DNA of 64,000 nucleotides. Source: Chryseobacterium sp. ON_d1. Its GTDB lineage: Bacteria; Bacteroidota; Bacteroidia; Flavobacteriales; Weeksellaceae. The stretch is taken from assembly GCF_006829085.1 (NCBI RefSeq), contig NZ_BJTC01000011.1, positions 62,001 to 126,000 of the forward strand. Reading direction: 5' to 3'. Position 1 is the first letter of the stretch. Each line of letters opens with the position of its first letter. Shown here in pieces: positions 35,466-44,047 of this stretch. The notes beneath the pieces are model-generated. The model was not told where the DNA came from. It made no database searches and saw only the letters and a program-made list of their open reading frames with translations. Both the position numbers and the translations under genes were made by a program.

Positions 35466-36595
35466 GAAAAATAAACTTTTACTTTTTATTTCTGGTATTA
35501 GCTTTTCTTACCTCATGCCGTACAGATGATATCATCGTCCGCCAGGAAGTGGTAGAAGGACTTCCTTCAGAAAATACTGCAATAAAGGGGTTTTATATGC
35601 TCAATGAAGGGAATATGGGAAGTAATAAATGTACCCTGGATTTTTTTGATTATACCAAAGGAACCTATTACAGAAATATCTACGCAGAAATCAATCCCAA
35701 TGTGGTAAAAGAGCTTGGAGATGTAGGAAACGATATTAAAATCTACGGAAGCAAACTCTATATTGTTGTGAATGTTTCCAACAAAATTGAAGTTCTGGAT
35801 GCCAAAACGGCTAAACGTATTACGTCTATTCCCTTGCAGAACTGCAGATATCTTGCCTTCAAAAATGGAAAAGCTTATGCCAGCAGCTATGCCGGCCCTG
35901 TAGCGATTAACCCGAAAGCACCGAAAGGAAAAGTGGTGGAAATTGATACTACTTCTCTTTCCATCCAGCGCGAAGTGGTGGTAGGATACCAGCCCGAAGA
36001 ACTGGAAATTGTAGGGAATACATTATTTGTAGCCAATTCCGGAGGATACAAAGCTCCCGATTATGACAATACGGTTTCCGTAATCGATCTGAACACTTTT
36101 ACAGAACTCAAAAAAATAAATGTTGCCATTAACCTTCATCACATTAAAAAAGACAATTATGGCGATCTGTATGTAAGCTCCAGAGGAGATTATTATAATG
36201 TTCCTTCCAATCTTTATATAGTGGATGCAGCAACAGGAACTGTCAAGAAAAACTTTCATCTCTCAGTCAGTGAAATGACAATTGTTAATGATAAACTCTA
36301 TTTCTATGGCAATGAATTCAATTACAATACCCACAGCTATAAAAAATCATTCGGAATCATTGACGTGAAAACAGAAGAAATAATCGCCAACAGAATTTTT
36401 GACAAAGAGTATGAAGATGCCATTAAAACGCCTTACGGAATTGCAGTAAACCCTATCACAGAAGATATCTATATGACAGACGCAAGAAATTATGTTTCGA
36501 TGGGATTTGTGTACTGTTTTGATAAAAACGGACATTTTAAATGGAAAACGGAAGGTGGAAATATCCCTGCCCACTTTGCTTTTTTATATAAATAA
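35462..36595 (+). CDS. BtuG-like surface beta-propeller lipoprotein
   Basis: 377 residues. The lipoprotein signal ends LAFLTSC (Cys19). The mature chain has repeated propeller blades of the YncE type: YMLNEGNMGSNKCTLDFFDY (about 43), KIEVLDAKTAKRI, ISV-type VSVIDLNTF, and DIYMTDARNY. In Bacteroides, BtuG is a propeller lipoprotein that hands B12 to BtuB. Gene order, ATGA overlap with the receptor gene and riboswitch control all fit that role. Orthology is inferred from architecture and context. Confidence 0.82.
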   Translation: MRKINFYFLFLVLAFLTSCRTDDIIVRQEVVEGLPSENTAIKGFYMLNEGNMGSNKCTLDFFDYTKGTYYRNIYAEINPNVVKELGDVGNDIKIYGSKLYIVVNVSNKIEVLDAKTAKRITSIPLQNCRYLAFKNGKAYASSYAGPVAINPKAPKGKVVEIDTTSLSIQREVVVGYQPEELEIVGNTLFVANSGGYKAPDYDNTVSVIDLNTFTELKKINVAINLHHIKKDNYGDLYVSSRGDYYNVPSNLYIVDAATGTVKKNFHLSVSEMTIVNDKLYFYGNEFNYNTHSYKKSFGIIDVKTEEIIANRIFDKEYEDAIKTPYGIAVNPITEDIYMTDARNYVSMGFVYCFDKNGHFKWKTEGGNIPAHFAFLYK

Positions 36596-36609
36596 CCAAA
36601 TGTTAAGAA

Positions 36610-37803
36610 ATGAACAGAAATAGCTTTACTTATTTAAAAATCGGATTTTTATCATGTTTCCTTACAGGAGTAGTAGCCTGTAAGCACGATGATGAAGACG
36701 AATTTACATTTAACGGTCTTGATGATTCTTATTCCATAGAGCGTTTTAAAGTGTTGAGTATTCCGACCCACGCATCAGGATCGGTTACATGGAGTATCAA
36801 TGATTCTATTATTTCTCAAAACTCAGAACTCGAATTTATCAGTCCGAAGGCAGATGCTTATCCTTTGACTTTAAAGATTAACAGTAAAGGAAATGAGCAG
36901 GTTTATCATTCTAAAATAATCGTTACCAAAGAAAAAATACCATATAGTAAATATATTGCCAAAGTATTGGAATTTCGTCCTGCTGTAGGACAGTTTATGA
37001 ATGAGATCCCGGAATACTTACCCGGAAATACAGCAGCAAATATGCTTCAGAAAGCAAATGAATCTTTGGTAGGAGGTAATTCTACCATGATCAGCCTGGG
37101 CGGATATGGCGGATATGTAGTTTTCGGTTTTGATCATACGATTCCCAATTTGAATGGAAGAGATTTTAAGGTGCTTGGCAATGCTTTTTTTGGGAATGAT
37201 GCCAGTGAACCTCGCTCAGGATCTTGTGAGCCGGGAATTATTATGGTAGCCTACGACAGGAATAAAAATGGAAAACCGGATAACGATGAATGGTACGAAA
37301 TTGCAGGCAGTGAATACTTTAAAAATACAACAGTAAAAGACTACAGCATCACTTACTATAAGCCTGATGAGAATAAAATACCCATACCCGGAACGGAATT
37401 CTGGCAGACAGATATACAATATATCAAATGGAATGACAATCTGGGAAACCAGGGATTTAAAACGAAAAATACGTTTCACGTACAAAGCTATTATCCTTTA
37501 TGGTTTACAGAATCTTCTTACAGTTTTTCAGGAACCAGGCTTGCTAATAATTTCTTTGATCAGAGCGGAGACGGATCCTATTGGGTAGGAAGATCATATG
37601 AGTTTGGATATGCAGATAATGCGCCGAATAATGATGATGCTTCCAATATTGATATTTCATGGGCAGTAGACAGAAGCGGAAAATACGTAAAACTTCCGGG
37701 AGTTGATTTTATGAAAATATATACAGGGGTCAATCAGGAAGCCGGCTGGCTGGGAGAGGTTTCTACAGAAGTGGCAGGAGCCTACGATTTACACTTCAAA
37801 TAA
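36610..37803 (+). CDS. surface lipoprotein of the B12 uptake locus, function unassigned
   Basis: 397 residues. The lipoprotein signal ends LTGVVAC (Cys24) and is followed by an acidic run HDDEDEF, typical of surface-exported lipoproteins. Residues about 40-115 look like an Ig/PKD-type domain (GSVTWSINDSIISQNSELEF). The larger C-terminal part (about 120-397) has GGNSTMISLGGYGGYVVFGFDHTI and DGSYWVGRSYEFGYADN. It is 14 bases behind the BtuG-like gene. I do not recognise a named family; by context it is a candidate corrinoid-binding or -processing surface protein, comparable in place but not obviously in sequence to BtuH. Confidence 0.75.
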   Translation: MNRNSFTYLKIGFLSCFLTGVVACKHDDEDEFTFNGLDDSYSIERFKVLSIPTHASGSVTWSINDSIISQNSELEFISPKADAYPLTLKINSKGNEQVYHSKIIVTKEKIPYSKYIAKVLEFRPAVGQFMNEIPEYLPGNTAANMLQKANESLVGGNSTMISLGGYGGYVVFGFDHTIPNLNGRDFKVLGNAFFGNDASEPRSGSCEPGIIMVAYDRNKNGKPDNDEWYEIAGSEYFKNTTVKDYSITYYKPDENKIPIPGTEFWQTDIQYIKWNDNLGNQGFKTKNTFHVQSYYPLWFTESSYSFSGTRLANNFFDQSGDGSYWVGRSYEFGYADNAPNNDDASNIDISWAVDRSGKYVKLPGVDFMKIYTGVNQEAGWLGEVSTEVAGAYDLHFK

Positions 37804-37835
37804 GTCAATAATACAATCTATTTAAATTAATAAAA

Positions 37836-40094
37836 ATGAAAAAGTTTTATCTTTTTATGATGCTTTTTCTGTTCGCATGCGTATCGAATGCACAGATAAA
37901 AGTTCAGGGTGTACCCCGAAATGACATTTCAGGGACCAGTAAACTTAATACCACCACGATCAGTTTTTCTGATATTCAGTATTGGGTAGGATCAGGAACC
38001 AACCAGGCTGCTTTTGTAGTACAGTGGAATGACAGTAAAAATCCTGATACCATGGTCTGGGGGTATAAGTGGGATGGAAATGCTACAGGGGAGGATATGC
38101 TGAAAGCTATTGCTAAAGCAGACCACAGACTGTATACACTGCTATATCAGGGAACGCAGTTTGGATCTGCAGTCGGAGGGATAGGTTTTGATCTTAACGG
38201 CCAGGGTACCAATGCTCTGATCAAAAGTGGAAATACCACGTATCCATTATATCCGGTGAATGGTTTTGTCAATACGACAGCTTACGATTTTGACAGCTAT
38301 ACTATTGTAGACGCAGCTAATGATCACTGGCAGTCCGGATGGACGGTTAACGGATACTGGGCTTATTGGGTAAAGAACCCGACGGATGCGGATTTCGGAT
38401 ATTCCAGTGTTGGAGCCTCTTCACGGACTTTGGTAAATGGTTCATGGGATGTCTGGAATTTTAATGTAGGATTTAATGATACTCCAATTTCCTCTACCAT
38501 GACTCCGGTTTCTCCGTATGTAGCCTCTAATAACTTTGCCAATGGCTATTTCATGGTGAACGAAGAATGGTTTGGTCATACCAATGGTTCTGTAAATTTT
38601 ATTGATAATAACGGTCAGATCAATTATCGTGTGTACAGTAATGTAAATAATAATCAGGCTTTCGGTGCGACTACACAATATGGAACGATCTACGGGGATA
38701 AATTTTACTTTGTGTCAAAGCAGGCTGCTGACGGTGGAGATACTCAATATACTCCGGGAGGAAGGCTGGTTGTTGCCAATGCACAAACTATGCAGAAACT
38801 TGCCGGTTTTAATAACATCGGAGGAGGTGACGGAAGATCATTTGTAGGGGTAAACGAACATAAAGGGTATATAGGAACTTCTACAGGGATTGTTCTGTTT
38901 AATATCGACAATTTGCAGGTAGGTTCTCTGATTACCGGAACCGGAGGTAACGGACAGATTGGAAATATGATCCGTACTTCACAATATGTTTTTGCAGTGA
39001 AACAAGGTGCAGGAATTTTAGTCATTGATCCGAATACAGATACGATAGTGAGTACTATTGCAGGTGGGTTTTATTCAGTGGTTCAGGCTAAAGACGGAAG
39101 TGTATGGGGAGTTCAGGATCAGAAACTGATCAGCATCAACCCTGTCACTTTTGCGACACAGGTTTATAATATCCCTACTACTAAATATATTGGTGACTGG
39201 GGAGCATGGAACGCCGGCAGATTTACAGCAAGCAACAAAGAAAATGCATTATATTGGATCAATTCCATCAGCAGCTGGAGTTCAGGAACACAGATTGTGA
39301 GATTTGATGTTACCACCAAGACATTTAACGAAAATTTTGCTGCAATTCCCGGTCAGACAGGACAGTTTAAACAAATTCCTTACGGTGCAGCTCTTCGTGT
39401 CAACCCAATTACCGGAGAATTGGTTCTCAATACAACAGAAAGCGGCTACGGAGCACATTATCAGAAAAACTGGATTCATACCTATGATATGACCGGGGCT
39501 CTTATCAATACCAAAACATTGAATGACTACTATTGGTTTCCTGCACTGACGGTGTTTACCAATAATTCAGTTCCTGCTGTAAGTAATATTTTACCTTCAC
39601 AGGTTACAGTAGGAAATACAACTTCGATCGATCTGAAATCAGTAATTTCTGATGCAGACAACATGACAGTATCCGTTGTAAAATCTATAAAATCAAACAG
39701 CAGTCCTACGGTTGTCTCTGCTGTTATTAATAATAATGATGAGCTTGTTTTGACGCCGCTTGCTTCAGGAACTTCTGATATTGTGATCCGCTTTAACTCA
39801 AACGGTAAGTTAGTGGAGAAAACGCTTGCGGTAACCAGTACAACATCAACTTTAGCTACTGCTGAGGTGAAGAAGCTTGAATTCAGTATTTATCCGAATC
39901 CGGTTACTGATATCCTTACTCTTAAAACACAGGAGAAAATCCAGAATGTTTCTATTTACGATACTTCAGGAAGAGTAATCAACACACAGTTGAATAATGG
40001 ACAAATTAATGTAAGTACGCTTCCGAAAGGGATTTATATTTTGAAAGCTGTGACAGATAAAGCAGTATATCAGCAAAAACTGATTAAAAACTAA
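37836..40094 (+). CDS. DUF5074-like secreted protein with T9SS type A sorting domain
   Basis: 752 residues. Signal peptide (about 1-19, ending VSNAQ). Residues about 20-220 form a tryptophan-rich domain (DIQYWVGSGTNQAAFVVQWN, MVWGYKWDGNATGEDMLKAI). Residues about 225-570 are propeller-like, with YFMVNEEWFGHTNGSVNFID resembling the DUF5074/YncE family and the neighbour at 35462. The end is a type IX secretion signal (FSIYPNPVTDILTLK to YQQKLIKN). It is the last gene of the riboswitch-controlled operon, so a secreted or surface corrinoid-capture role is likely. Confidence 0.82.
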   Translation: MKKFYLFMMLFLFACVSNAQIKVQGVPRNDISGTSKLNTTTISFSDIQYWVGSGTNQAAFVVQWNDSKNPDTMVWGYKWDGNATGEDMLKAIAKADHRLYTLLYQGTQFGSAVGGIGFDLNGQGTNALIKSGNTTYPLYPVNGFVNTTAYDFDSYTIVDAANDHWQSGWTVNGYWAYWVKNPTDADFGYSSVGASSRTLVNGSWDVWNFNVGFNDTPISSTMTPVSPYVASNNFANGYFMVNEEWFGHTNGSVNFIDNNGQINYRVYSNVNNNQAFGATTQYGTIYGDKFYFVSKQAADGGDTQYTPGGRLVVANAQTMQKLAGFNNIGGGDGRSFVGVNEHKGYIGTSTGIVLFNIDNLQVGSLITGTGGNGQIGNMIRTSQYVFAVKQGAGILVIDPNTDTIVSTIAGGFYSVVQAKDGSVWGVQDQKLISINPVTFATQVYNIPTTKYIGDWGAWNAGRFTASNKENALYWINSISSWSSGTQIVRFDVTTKTFNENFAAIPGQTGQFKQIPYGAALRVNPITGELVLNTTESGYGAHYQKNWIHTYDMTGALINTKTLNDYYWFPALTVFTNNSVPAVSNILPSQVTVGNTTSIDLKSVISDADNMTVSVVKSIKSNSSPTVVSAVINNNDELVLTPLASGTSDIVIRFNSNGKLVEKTLAVTSTTSTLATAEVKKLEFSIYPNPVTDILTLKTQEKIQNVSIYDTSGRVINTQLNNGQINVSTLPKGIYILKAVTDKAVYQQKLIKN

Positions 40095-40126
40095 TACTAT
40101 CGCAGATAGTTAATCTTGTTAGTCTG

Positions 40127-40156
40127 ACCCTGGCCGTAATTGGCCAGGGTTTTTTA
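40127..40156 (+). terminator. terminator of the B12 uptake operon
   Basis: ACCCTGGCC (40127-40135) pairs perfectly with GGCCAGGGT (40142-40150), then a T run. Confidence 0.9.
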
Positions 40157-40203
40157 TTGGACTTGGAAAATACTGCAGATATGATAACAGTTTGGTATAT
40201 AAA

Positions 40204-40231
40204 ACCCGGCAAGCCTTTAGGCTTGCCGGGT
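40204..40231 (-). terminator. terminator of the minus-strand T9SS gene
   Basis: ACCCGGCAAGCC (40204-40215) and GGCTTGCCGGGT (40220-40231) are perfect 12-bp arms; the minus-strand side continues into a T run. Confidence 0.85.
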
Positions 40232-40253
40232 CTGATTTATAATGCATCTTGTT

Positions 40254-41042
40254 TTACTTGATGATCACCTTTTTAGAATATGTTTTTCCTTCTTTTGTGG
40301 TAATGTTCAAGATGTATACTCCTTGTGGCTGTTTGGATTCAAATGTATTTGAGGTCAGCTTGGAACGGAATACTTCTTTTCCTGAAGTATTGGTGAGTGT
40401 TACCTCTGAACCTTCTGCTGAAACATTTTTGTCAAGAGTAAACTGTCCGTTTTGACTGTGAGCCATGAAATTGATGAATGGATCTTTGTACTGATAAGCG
40501 TAGTATACTCTAAGCTCACCACCAATATTCAATAACCCTGAGTTAACATTAATCTTAATACGGTCAAAAGGAATATTCATTGTCAGTTCAATTTCTCCTT
40601 TGCTTGGGTCGCCGGCTCCAATGTTGATCAGTTTTGTGGCAAGACTTGTGTAATCGTTGTTGGAAACATCTCCATTAAATGTTTCAATAGAAACACCGCC
40701 CAATACCTGAGCAGACAGAGGAGTTCCGTTTGAACCAATGGCAAGAACAAGCTTGTTGGTATTGTTTGCGATATTGGTAGTAGGGAAGATCAATGTCTGC
40801 TCTGTTCTCGCCAGAAGCCCTACTGAAACTTGTAAAGTAGAGTAGTCATTCTCATTGCTCCCTACAGCATTCTGTGGATTCAACACACCACAACCAAGAC
40901 ATACTCCAAGTACCTGATTGGTCTGACTGCTTGCATAGGTTTTTACAATCTGTGCATAAGATACTGCACTTGTTAAAAATAGGAATGATGCCAGCATTGC
41001 AGCTTTCACAGTGCGGCGGCCAAGTAATAAATAAGTTTTCAT
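40254..41042 (-). CDS. secreted protein with T9SS type A sorting domain (paralogue A)
   Basis: 262 residues with a signal peptide (about 1-31, ending AVSYAQ). The mature N-terminal domain contains GVCLGCGVLNPQNAVGSNENDYST, a CLGC pair followed by an Asn/Asp-rich segment. The C-terminal about 75 residues are a T9SS type A sorting domain (VTLTNTSGKEVFRSKL to TYSKKVIIK). It is clearly homologous to the gene at 41264, and the last about 80 residues are nearly identical. Likely a surface or secreted adhesin-like protein; function unknown. Own terminator downstream. Confidence 0.8.
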   Translation of the reverse strand: MKTYLLLGRRTVKAAMLASFLFLTSAVSYAQIVKTYASSQTNQVLGVCLGCGVLNPQNAVGSNENDYSTLQVSVGLLARTEQTLIFPTTNIANNTNKLVLAIGSNGTPLSAQVLGGVSIETFNGDVSNNDYTSLATKLINIGAGDPSKGEIELTMNIPFDRIKINVNSGLLNIGGELRVYYAYQYKDPFINFMAHSQNGQFTLDKNVSAEGSEVTLTNTSGKEVFRSKLTSNTFESKQPQGVYILNITTKEGKTYSKKVIIK

Positions 41043-41214
41043 ATGTAGAAAAATTTTGGGTTTTAGCTTTTTTGTAAATTTATAAATAAAATGATTATGT
41101 TGTTTATTTTATTTCATATTTATGTGATTTGTTAATAATTTGTTGATATTAGTAATTATGGATTTGTTTTATTTAAATTTTTTTTAAAAATATTTCTATA
41201 AATACCAATACGAA

Positions 41215-41241
41215 AAACTACGGCAGGCTATAAGCCCGCCG
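41215..41241 (-). terminator. terminator of the upstream T9SS gene
   Basis: On the minus strand CGGCGGGCT (41241-41233) pairs with AGCCTGCCG (41229-41221), one G-T pair, followed by TAGTTTTT. Confidence 0.75.
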
Positions 41242-41263
41242 CATTTTTTTGTTTCCTGCCAAA

Positions 41264-42037
41264 TTATTTGATTATAATTTTTTTGGAATATGTTTTTCCT
41301 TCTTTAGTCTGTATGTTCATTATATAAACACCTTCAGACTGTCTTGACTCAAATGTATTTGATTTCAGTGCAGAGCGGAATACTTCCTTTCCTGAAGTAT
41401 TGAACAAAGTGATCTCGGATCCCTCTAAAGAGACGTTTCCGCTAAGAGTAGTCTGTCCGTTCTGACTGTGCGCCATAATATTGATTAAAGGATCCTGGTA
41501 AGCATAATAAATTCTGAACCCTCCACCAAGGCTCAGGACACCGCCGGTTAAGCCTATTCTTACTCCATCATAAGGTTTTGTCGGTTTAAATTCAACCGTA
41601 CCTCTGTTGGGAGTTGCTCCCAGTTTAAGCAGGCTTACATCTATTGTTCTGCGGTCTTCATTTGAAGTGCCGCCGTTCATCGTCTCAAGGGTTACCCCGC
41701 TCAGTAATTGCACAGATAAAGGAATATTGTCTGTTCCGATTCCTACTACCAATCTTGTATCTGACCTGAGATCAGGAAAGGTCAAAGTCTGCTGAATACC
41801 ACCTAAAAGAGCAGTACCCAATACCATTGTTGAATAATCATCTTCGTTGTCTCCGATAGCATTCAAAGGATTGTCTACACGACATCCGAGACATGCCACT
41901 CCAAATACGCCTGAATTTTGTGCATGGGCGTAAATTCTGTTCTGAGCCAAAGACATTGTACCGGTTGAAAAGAAAAATAAAGCCATCAAACCGGCTTTAA
42001 AGGAGAATTTGTTTCTCAAAAGTAGATTGAATTTCAT
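41264..42037 (-). CDS. secreted protein with T9SS type A sorting domain (paralogue B)
   Basis: 257 residues from the ATG at 42037 (MKFNLLL); an upstream in-frame start at 42070 is less likely because it spoils the signal peptide. The signal ends TMSLAQ. The mature domain has GVACLGCRVDNPLNAIGDNEDDYST, then LTLETMNGG-like repeats, then the sorting domain ITLFNTSGKEVFRSALKSN to TYSKKIIIK. It is a tandem duplicate of the gene at 40254. Each copy has its own terminator, so they may be regulated separately. Confidence 0.8.
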   Translation of the reverse strand: MKFNLLLRNKFSFKAGLMALFFFSTGTMSLAQNRIYAHAQNSGVFGVACLGCRVDNPLNAIGDNEDDYSTMVLGTALLGGIQQTLTFPDLRSDTRLVVGIGTDNIPLSVQLLSGVTLETMNGGTSNEDRRTIDVSLLKLGATPNRGTVEFKPTKPYDGVRIGLTGGVLSLGGGFRIYYAYQDPLINIMAHSQNGQTTLSGNVSLEGSEITLFNTSGKEVFRSALKSNTFESRQSEGVYIMNIQTKEGKTYSKKIIIK

Positions 42038-42223
42038 GTTATATATTTTAAAATGAATAGTTTTATTCAAATGTAAGGATTAATGGAAGAAATAGGAAAT
42101 AATATTTCCAATATCAGTGATATTTTTAATGAAATTTAATACAGCTTTCTCGTTGAAAATGAAAATAGCATTATCGTTTTGATTAATGGAATTATAATTG
42201 AGAAGGTTATTAGGGGGCAGTCT

Positions 42224-42488
42224 CAAAAGCTGGGGGAATATTGTATTTATGGAATTTAAACTAACGCAAAGTTTTTAGCCTCTTATCCCATATTTTCAAG
42301 GGGGCAAAGGATGGAATGAATTTCATTGATTCTTTCTAAGCAAATACATATCCACTAAGCTTCTTAAGCGACAAAGTCGTACTTCTTAGCTTTCTAGAAT
42401 AAAACATTTGAATCATTTTTCTTTGCGATTAAAAAATGACCTGTCGGTTCAATAAAAGTATAGATTTTGTACTAGCCCCCAACTTTTG
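42224..42488. repeat. 265-bp MITE-like element with nested inverted repeats
   Basis: CAAAAGCTGGGGG (42224-42236) is the inverse of CCCCCAACTTTTG (42476-42488), matching at 12 of 13 positions. A second pair, CGCAAAG (42265-42271) and CTTTGCG (42421-42427), is nested inside. There is no open frame. The gap from 42038 to 42557 otherwise holds only the tRNA terminator at 42531. Confidence 0.5.
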
Positions 42489-42530
42489 CGCTTGATTCAA
42501 GAATCACCAAAAAGAATAGTAAGAAACGAA

Positions 42531-42556
42531 AAAAGGACTTTCGAAAAAGTCCTTTT
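42531..42556 (-). terminator. terminator of the tRNA-Glu array
   Basis: AAAAGGACTT (42531-42540) with AAGTCCTTTT (42547-42556), loop TCGAAA. It ends the minus-strand tRNA transcript. Confidence 0.85.
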
Positions 42557-42557
42557 G

Positions 42558-42629
42558 TAGCCCGTAGGGGAATCGAACCCCTCTTACCAGAATGAAAATC
42601 TGAGGTCCTAACCGATAGACGAACGGGCC
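42558..42629 (-). tRNA. tRNA-Glu (UUC), copy 1
   Basis: 72 nt, cloverleaf with acceptor GGCCCGU / ACGGGCU, anticodon loop UUUUCAU (anticodon UUC) and T-arm GGGGTTCGATTCCCC. CCA is not encoded. Identical to copies 2 and 3. Confidence 0.97.
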
Positions 42630-42692
42630 CTCTATCTTCCATTGCCAAGGCAATGTGTTAGCTTTTGTTTTGATAAGTATCAACTCTTATTG

Positions 42693-42764
42693 TAGCCCGT
42701 AGGGGAATCGAACCCCTCTTACCAGAATGAAAATCTGAGGTCCTAACCGATAGACGAACGGGCC
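42693..42764 (-). tRNA. tRNA-Glu (UUC), copy 2
   Basis: Identical in sequence to the copies at 42558 and 42841; anticodon UUC. Confidence 0.97.
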
Positions 42765-42800
42765 GGTTAGTTATATTTATAGCTTTAATACGCTCTTTAA

Positions 42801-42828
42801 AAAAACACTGATGTTATACAGTGTTTTT
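42801..42828 (-). terminator. hairpin between tRNA-Glu copies 3 and 2
   Basis: AAAAACACTG (42801-42810) with CAGTGTTTTT (42819-42828) and a T run on the minus strand. It would end the rpsT-tRNA transcript after one tRNA. Confidence 0.7.
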
Positions 42829-42840
42829 TTAAGATGTAAG

Positions 42841-42912
42841 TAGCCCGTAGGGGAATCGAACCCCTCTTACCAGAATGAAAATCTGAGGTCCTAACCGATA
42901 GACGAACGGGCC
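42841..42912 (-). tRNA. tRNA-Glu (UUC), copy 3
   Basis: Identical to copies 1 and 2. It begins 10 bases after the rpsT stop and is probably cut from the rpsT transcript. Confidence 0.97.
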
Positions 42913-42922
42913 GGCTATATTA

Positions 42923-43177
42923 TTACGCTAATTTATTAACGTGCTTTGTTAATTTGCTTTTTAAGTTAGCCGCTTTGTTTTTGTGGATAATGTTTTTCTT
43001 AGCTAATTTATCCAATAAAGCGATAACTTTTGGCAATTGTTCTGTAGCAGCAGCTTTGTTCTCTTCATTTCTTAAAGCTTTTAAAGCTGTTCTAGCAGTC
43101 TTGTGATAATATCTGTTACGAAGTCTTCTAGTTTCGTTTTGTCTGATTCTCTTTAGTGCTGATTTATGATTTGCCAT
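42923..43177 (-). CDS. rpsT: 30S ribosomal protein S20
   Basis: 84 residues from the ATG at 43177 ([21 protein letters not shown]); the extra seven residues of the longer frame do not belong to the family. It is strongly basic and helical, as expected for S20, which binds 16S rRNA early in 30S assembly. One tRNA-Glu gene follows after 10 bases on the same strand, then a hairpin terminator, so the mRNA probably also yields a tRNA. Confidence 0.97.
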   Translation of the reverse strand: MANHKSALKRIRQNETRRLRNRYYHKTARTALKALRNEENKAAATEQLPKVIALLDKLAKKNIIHKNKAANLKSKLTKHVNKLA

Positions 43178-43243
43178 ATCGTTTAAATGTGAGTGCAAAA
43201 CTATAAACTTTTTTTTAAACTACCAAATTATTTTTTAAAAAAA

Positions 43244-43564
43244 TTAATTTTCTTCTGAGAGGTACTTTCTAAGTTTATTTATTGCCTGTTCTATTTTTAA
43301 ATTTTCCTGTTCTTTTTCTAATTTTTTGATCGTATTTCCCAGCATGATCAGTGCGTTGTTCCATTCTCCAGTGGTATTGGTGAAAGTAAGTCCGTCAATT
43401 GTTACTTCAAAAGCAACCCTTTCTCCAGTCCTGTAAAGTCTGAAACTGATTTTATCATCTCTGCCTGTAATCCCGTCTTCATTGATTTGTAAATCATAAC
43501 TTTTTGGGTTAGAGTGGATTTTCTTAAAAAGCAATTTCGCTTCTTGTATTTTTAAATCCGGCAT
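43244..43564 (-). CDS. hypothetical protein, 106 aa
   Basis: Not recognised. The 106-residue soluble product has an N-terminal beta-rich part (SYDLQINEDGITGRDDKISFRLYRTGERVAFEVTIDGLTF) and a C-terminal charged helix (GNTIKKLEKEQENLKIEQAINKLRKYLSEEN) suited to a coiled coil. It lies 66 bases upstream of rpsT on the same strand. No catalytic or metal motif is visible. Confidence 0.6.
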   Translation of the reverse strand: MPDLKIQEAKLLFKKIHSNPKSYDLQINEDGITGRDDKISFRLYRTGERVAFEVTIDGLTFTNTTGEWNNALIMLGNTIKKLEKEQENLKIEQAINKLRKYLSEEN

Positions 43565-43630
43565 GATATAAAATTTGATAGTCTGCAGCCAGCTACAAAC
43601 ATGATTTATAAATAATTTTTTTTCACCTGT

Positions 43631-43648
43631 GTCACCATATGGTGTGAC
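43631..43648. promoter_or_regulatory. palindrome around CACCATATGGTG
   Basis: CACCATATGGTG (43633-43644) is a perfect 12-base palindrome, extended by GT and TGAC flanks. It lies 67 bases upstream of the hypothetical gene in a 353-base gap that otherwise holds no gene. It could be an operator. Confidence 0.3.
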
Positions 43649-43880
43649 CCATTATGGTTAAAAATTTTTTGCAAATATAATGCTTTTGTCAGATATAATG
43701 TAAACAGAATCTCTTTTTAAAATAAAAGCAATTGTCTTTTTTATCGAATATGATTCTTCTTCAGTATATTATAATGATATGTTATGCATTGTTTATATGT
43801 ATTTGCCACTAATCGGGAAAAAATTCTTTTTCAAGATCAAAAGTAAATATAATCTAATCAATTAGCTGTTGAAGCAATTA

Positions 43881-43912
43881 AAAAACCTTTAACAAATCTG
43901 TTAAAGGTTTTT
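43881..43912 (-). terminator. terminator of the fourth tRNA-Glu gene
   Basis: AAAAACCTTTAACA (43881-43894) with TGTTAAAGGTTTTT (43899-43912), perfect arms, AATC loop. Confidence 0.9.
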
Positions 43913-43917
43913 AACTG

Positions 43918-43989
43918 TAGCCTATAGGGGAATCGAACCCCTGTTGCAAGAATGAAAATCTTGAGTCCTGACCACTAGACGAATAGGCC
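43918..43989 (-). tRNA. tRNA-Glu (UUC), variant sequence
   Basis: 72 nt; acceptor GGCCUAU / AUAGGCU, anticodon stem CAAGA / UCUUG around loop UUUUCAU (UUC), T-arm GGGGTTCGATTCCCC. Same anticodon as the three-copy array, but acceptor, D and anticodon stems differ. Confidence 0.96.
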
Positions 43990-44047
43990 AAATTTTGAGG
44001 TTGCAAAAGTAAAAATTAACTTTTAAACTTCAAAATTTATTTAGAAA

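Noticed and set aside
42558-42912. Three identical repeats with spacers, CRISPR-like at first glance
   Set aside because: The repeats are 72-nt complete tRNA-Glu genes with cloverleaf structure and unequal spacers; no cas genes are nearby.
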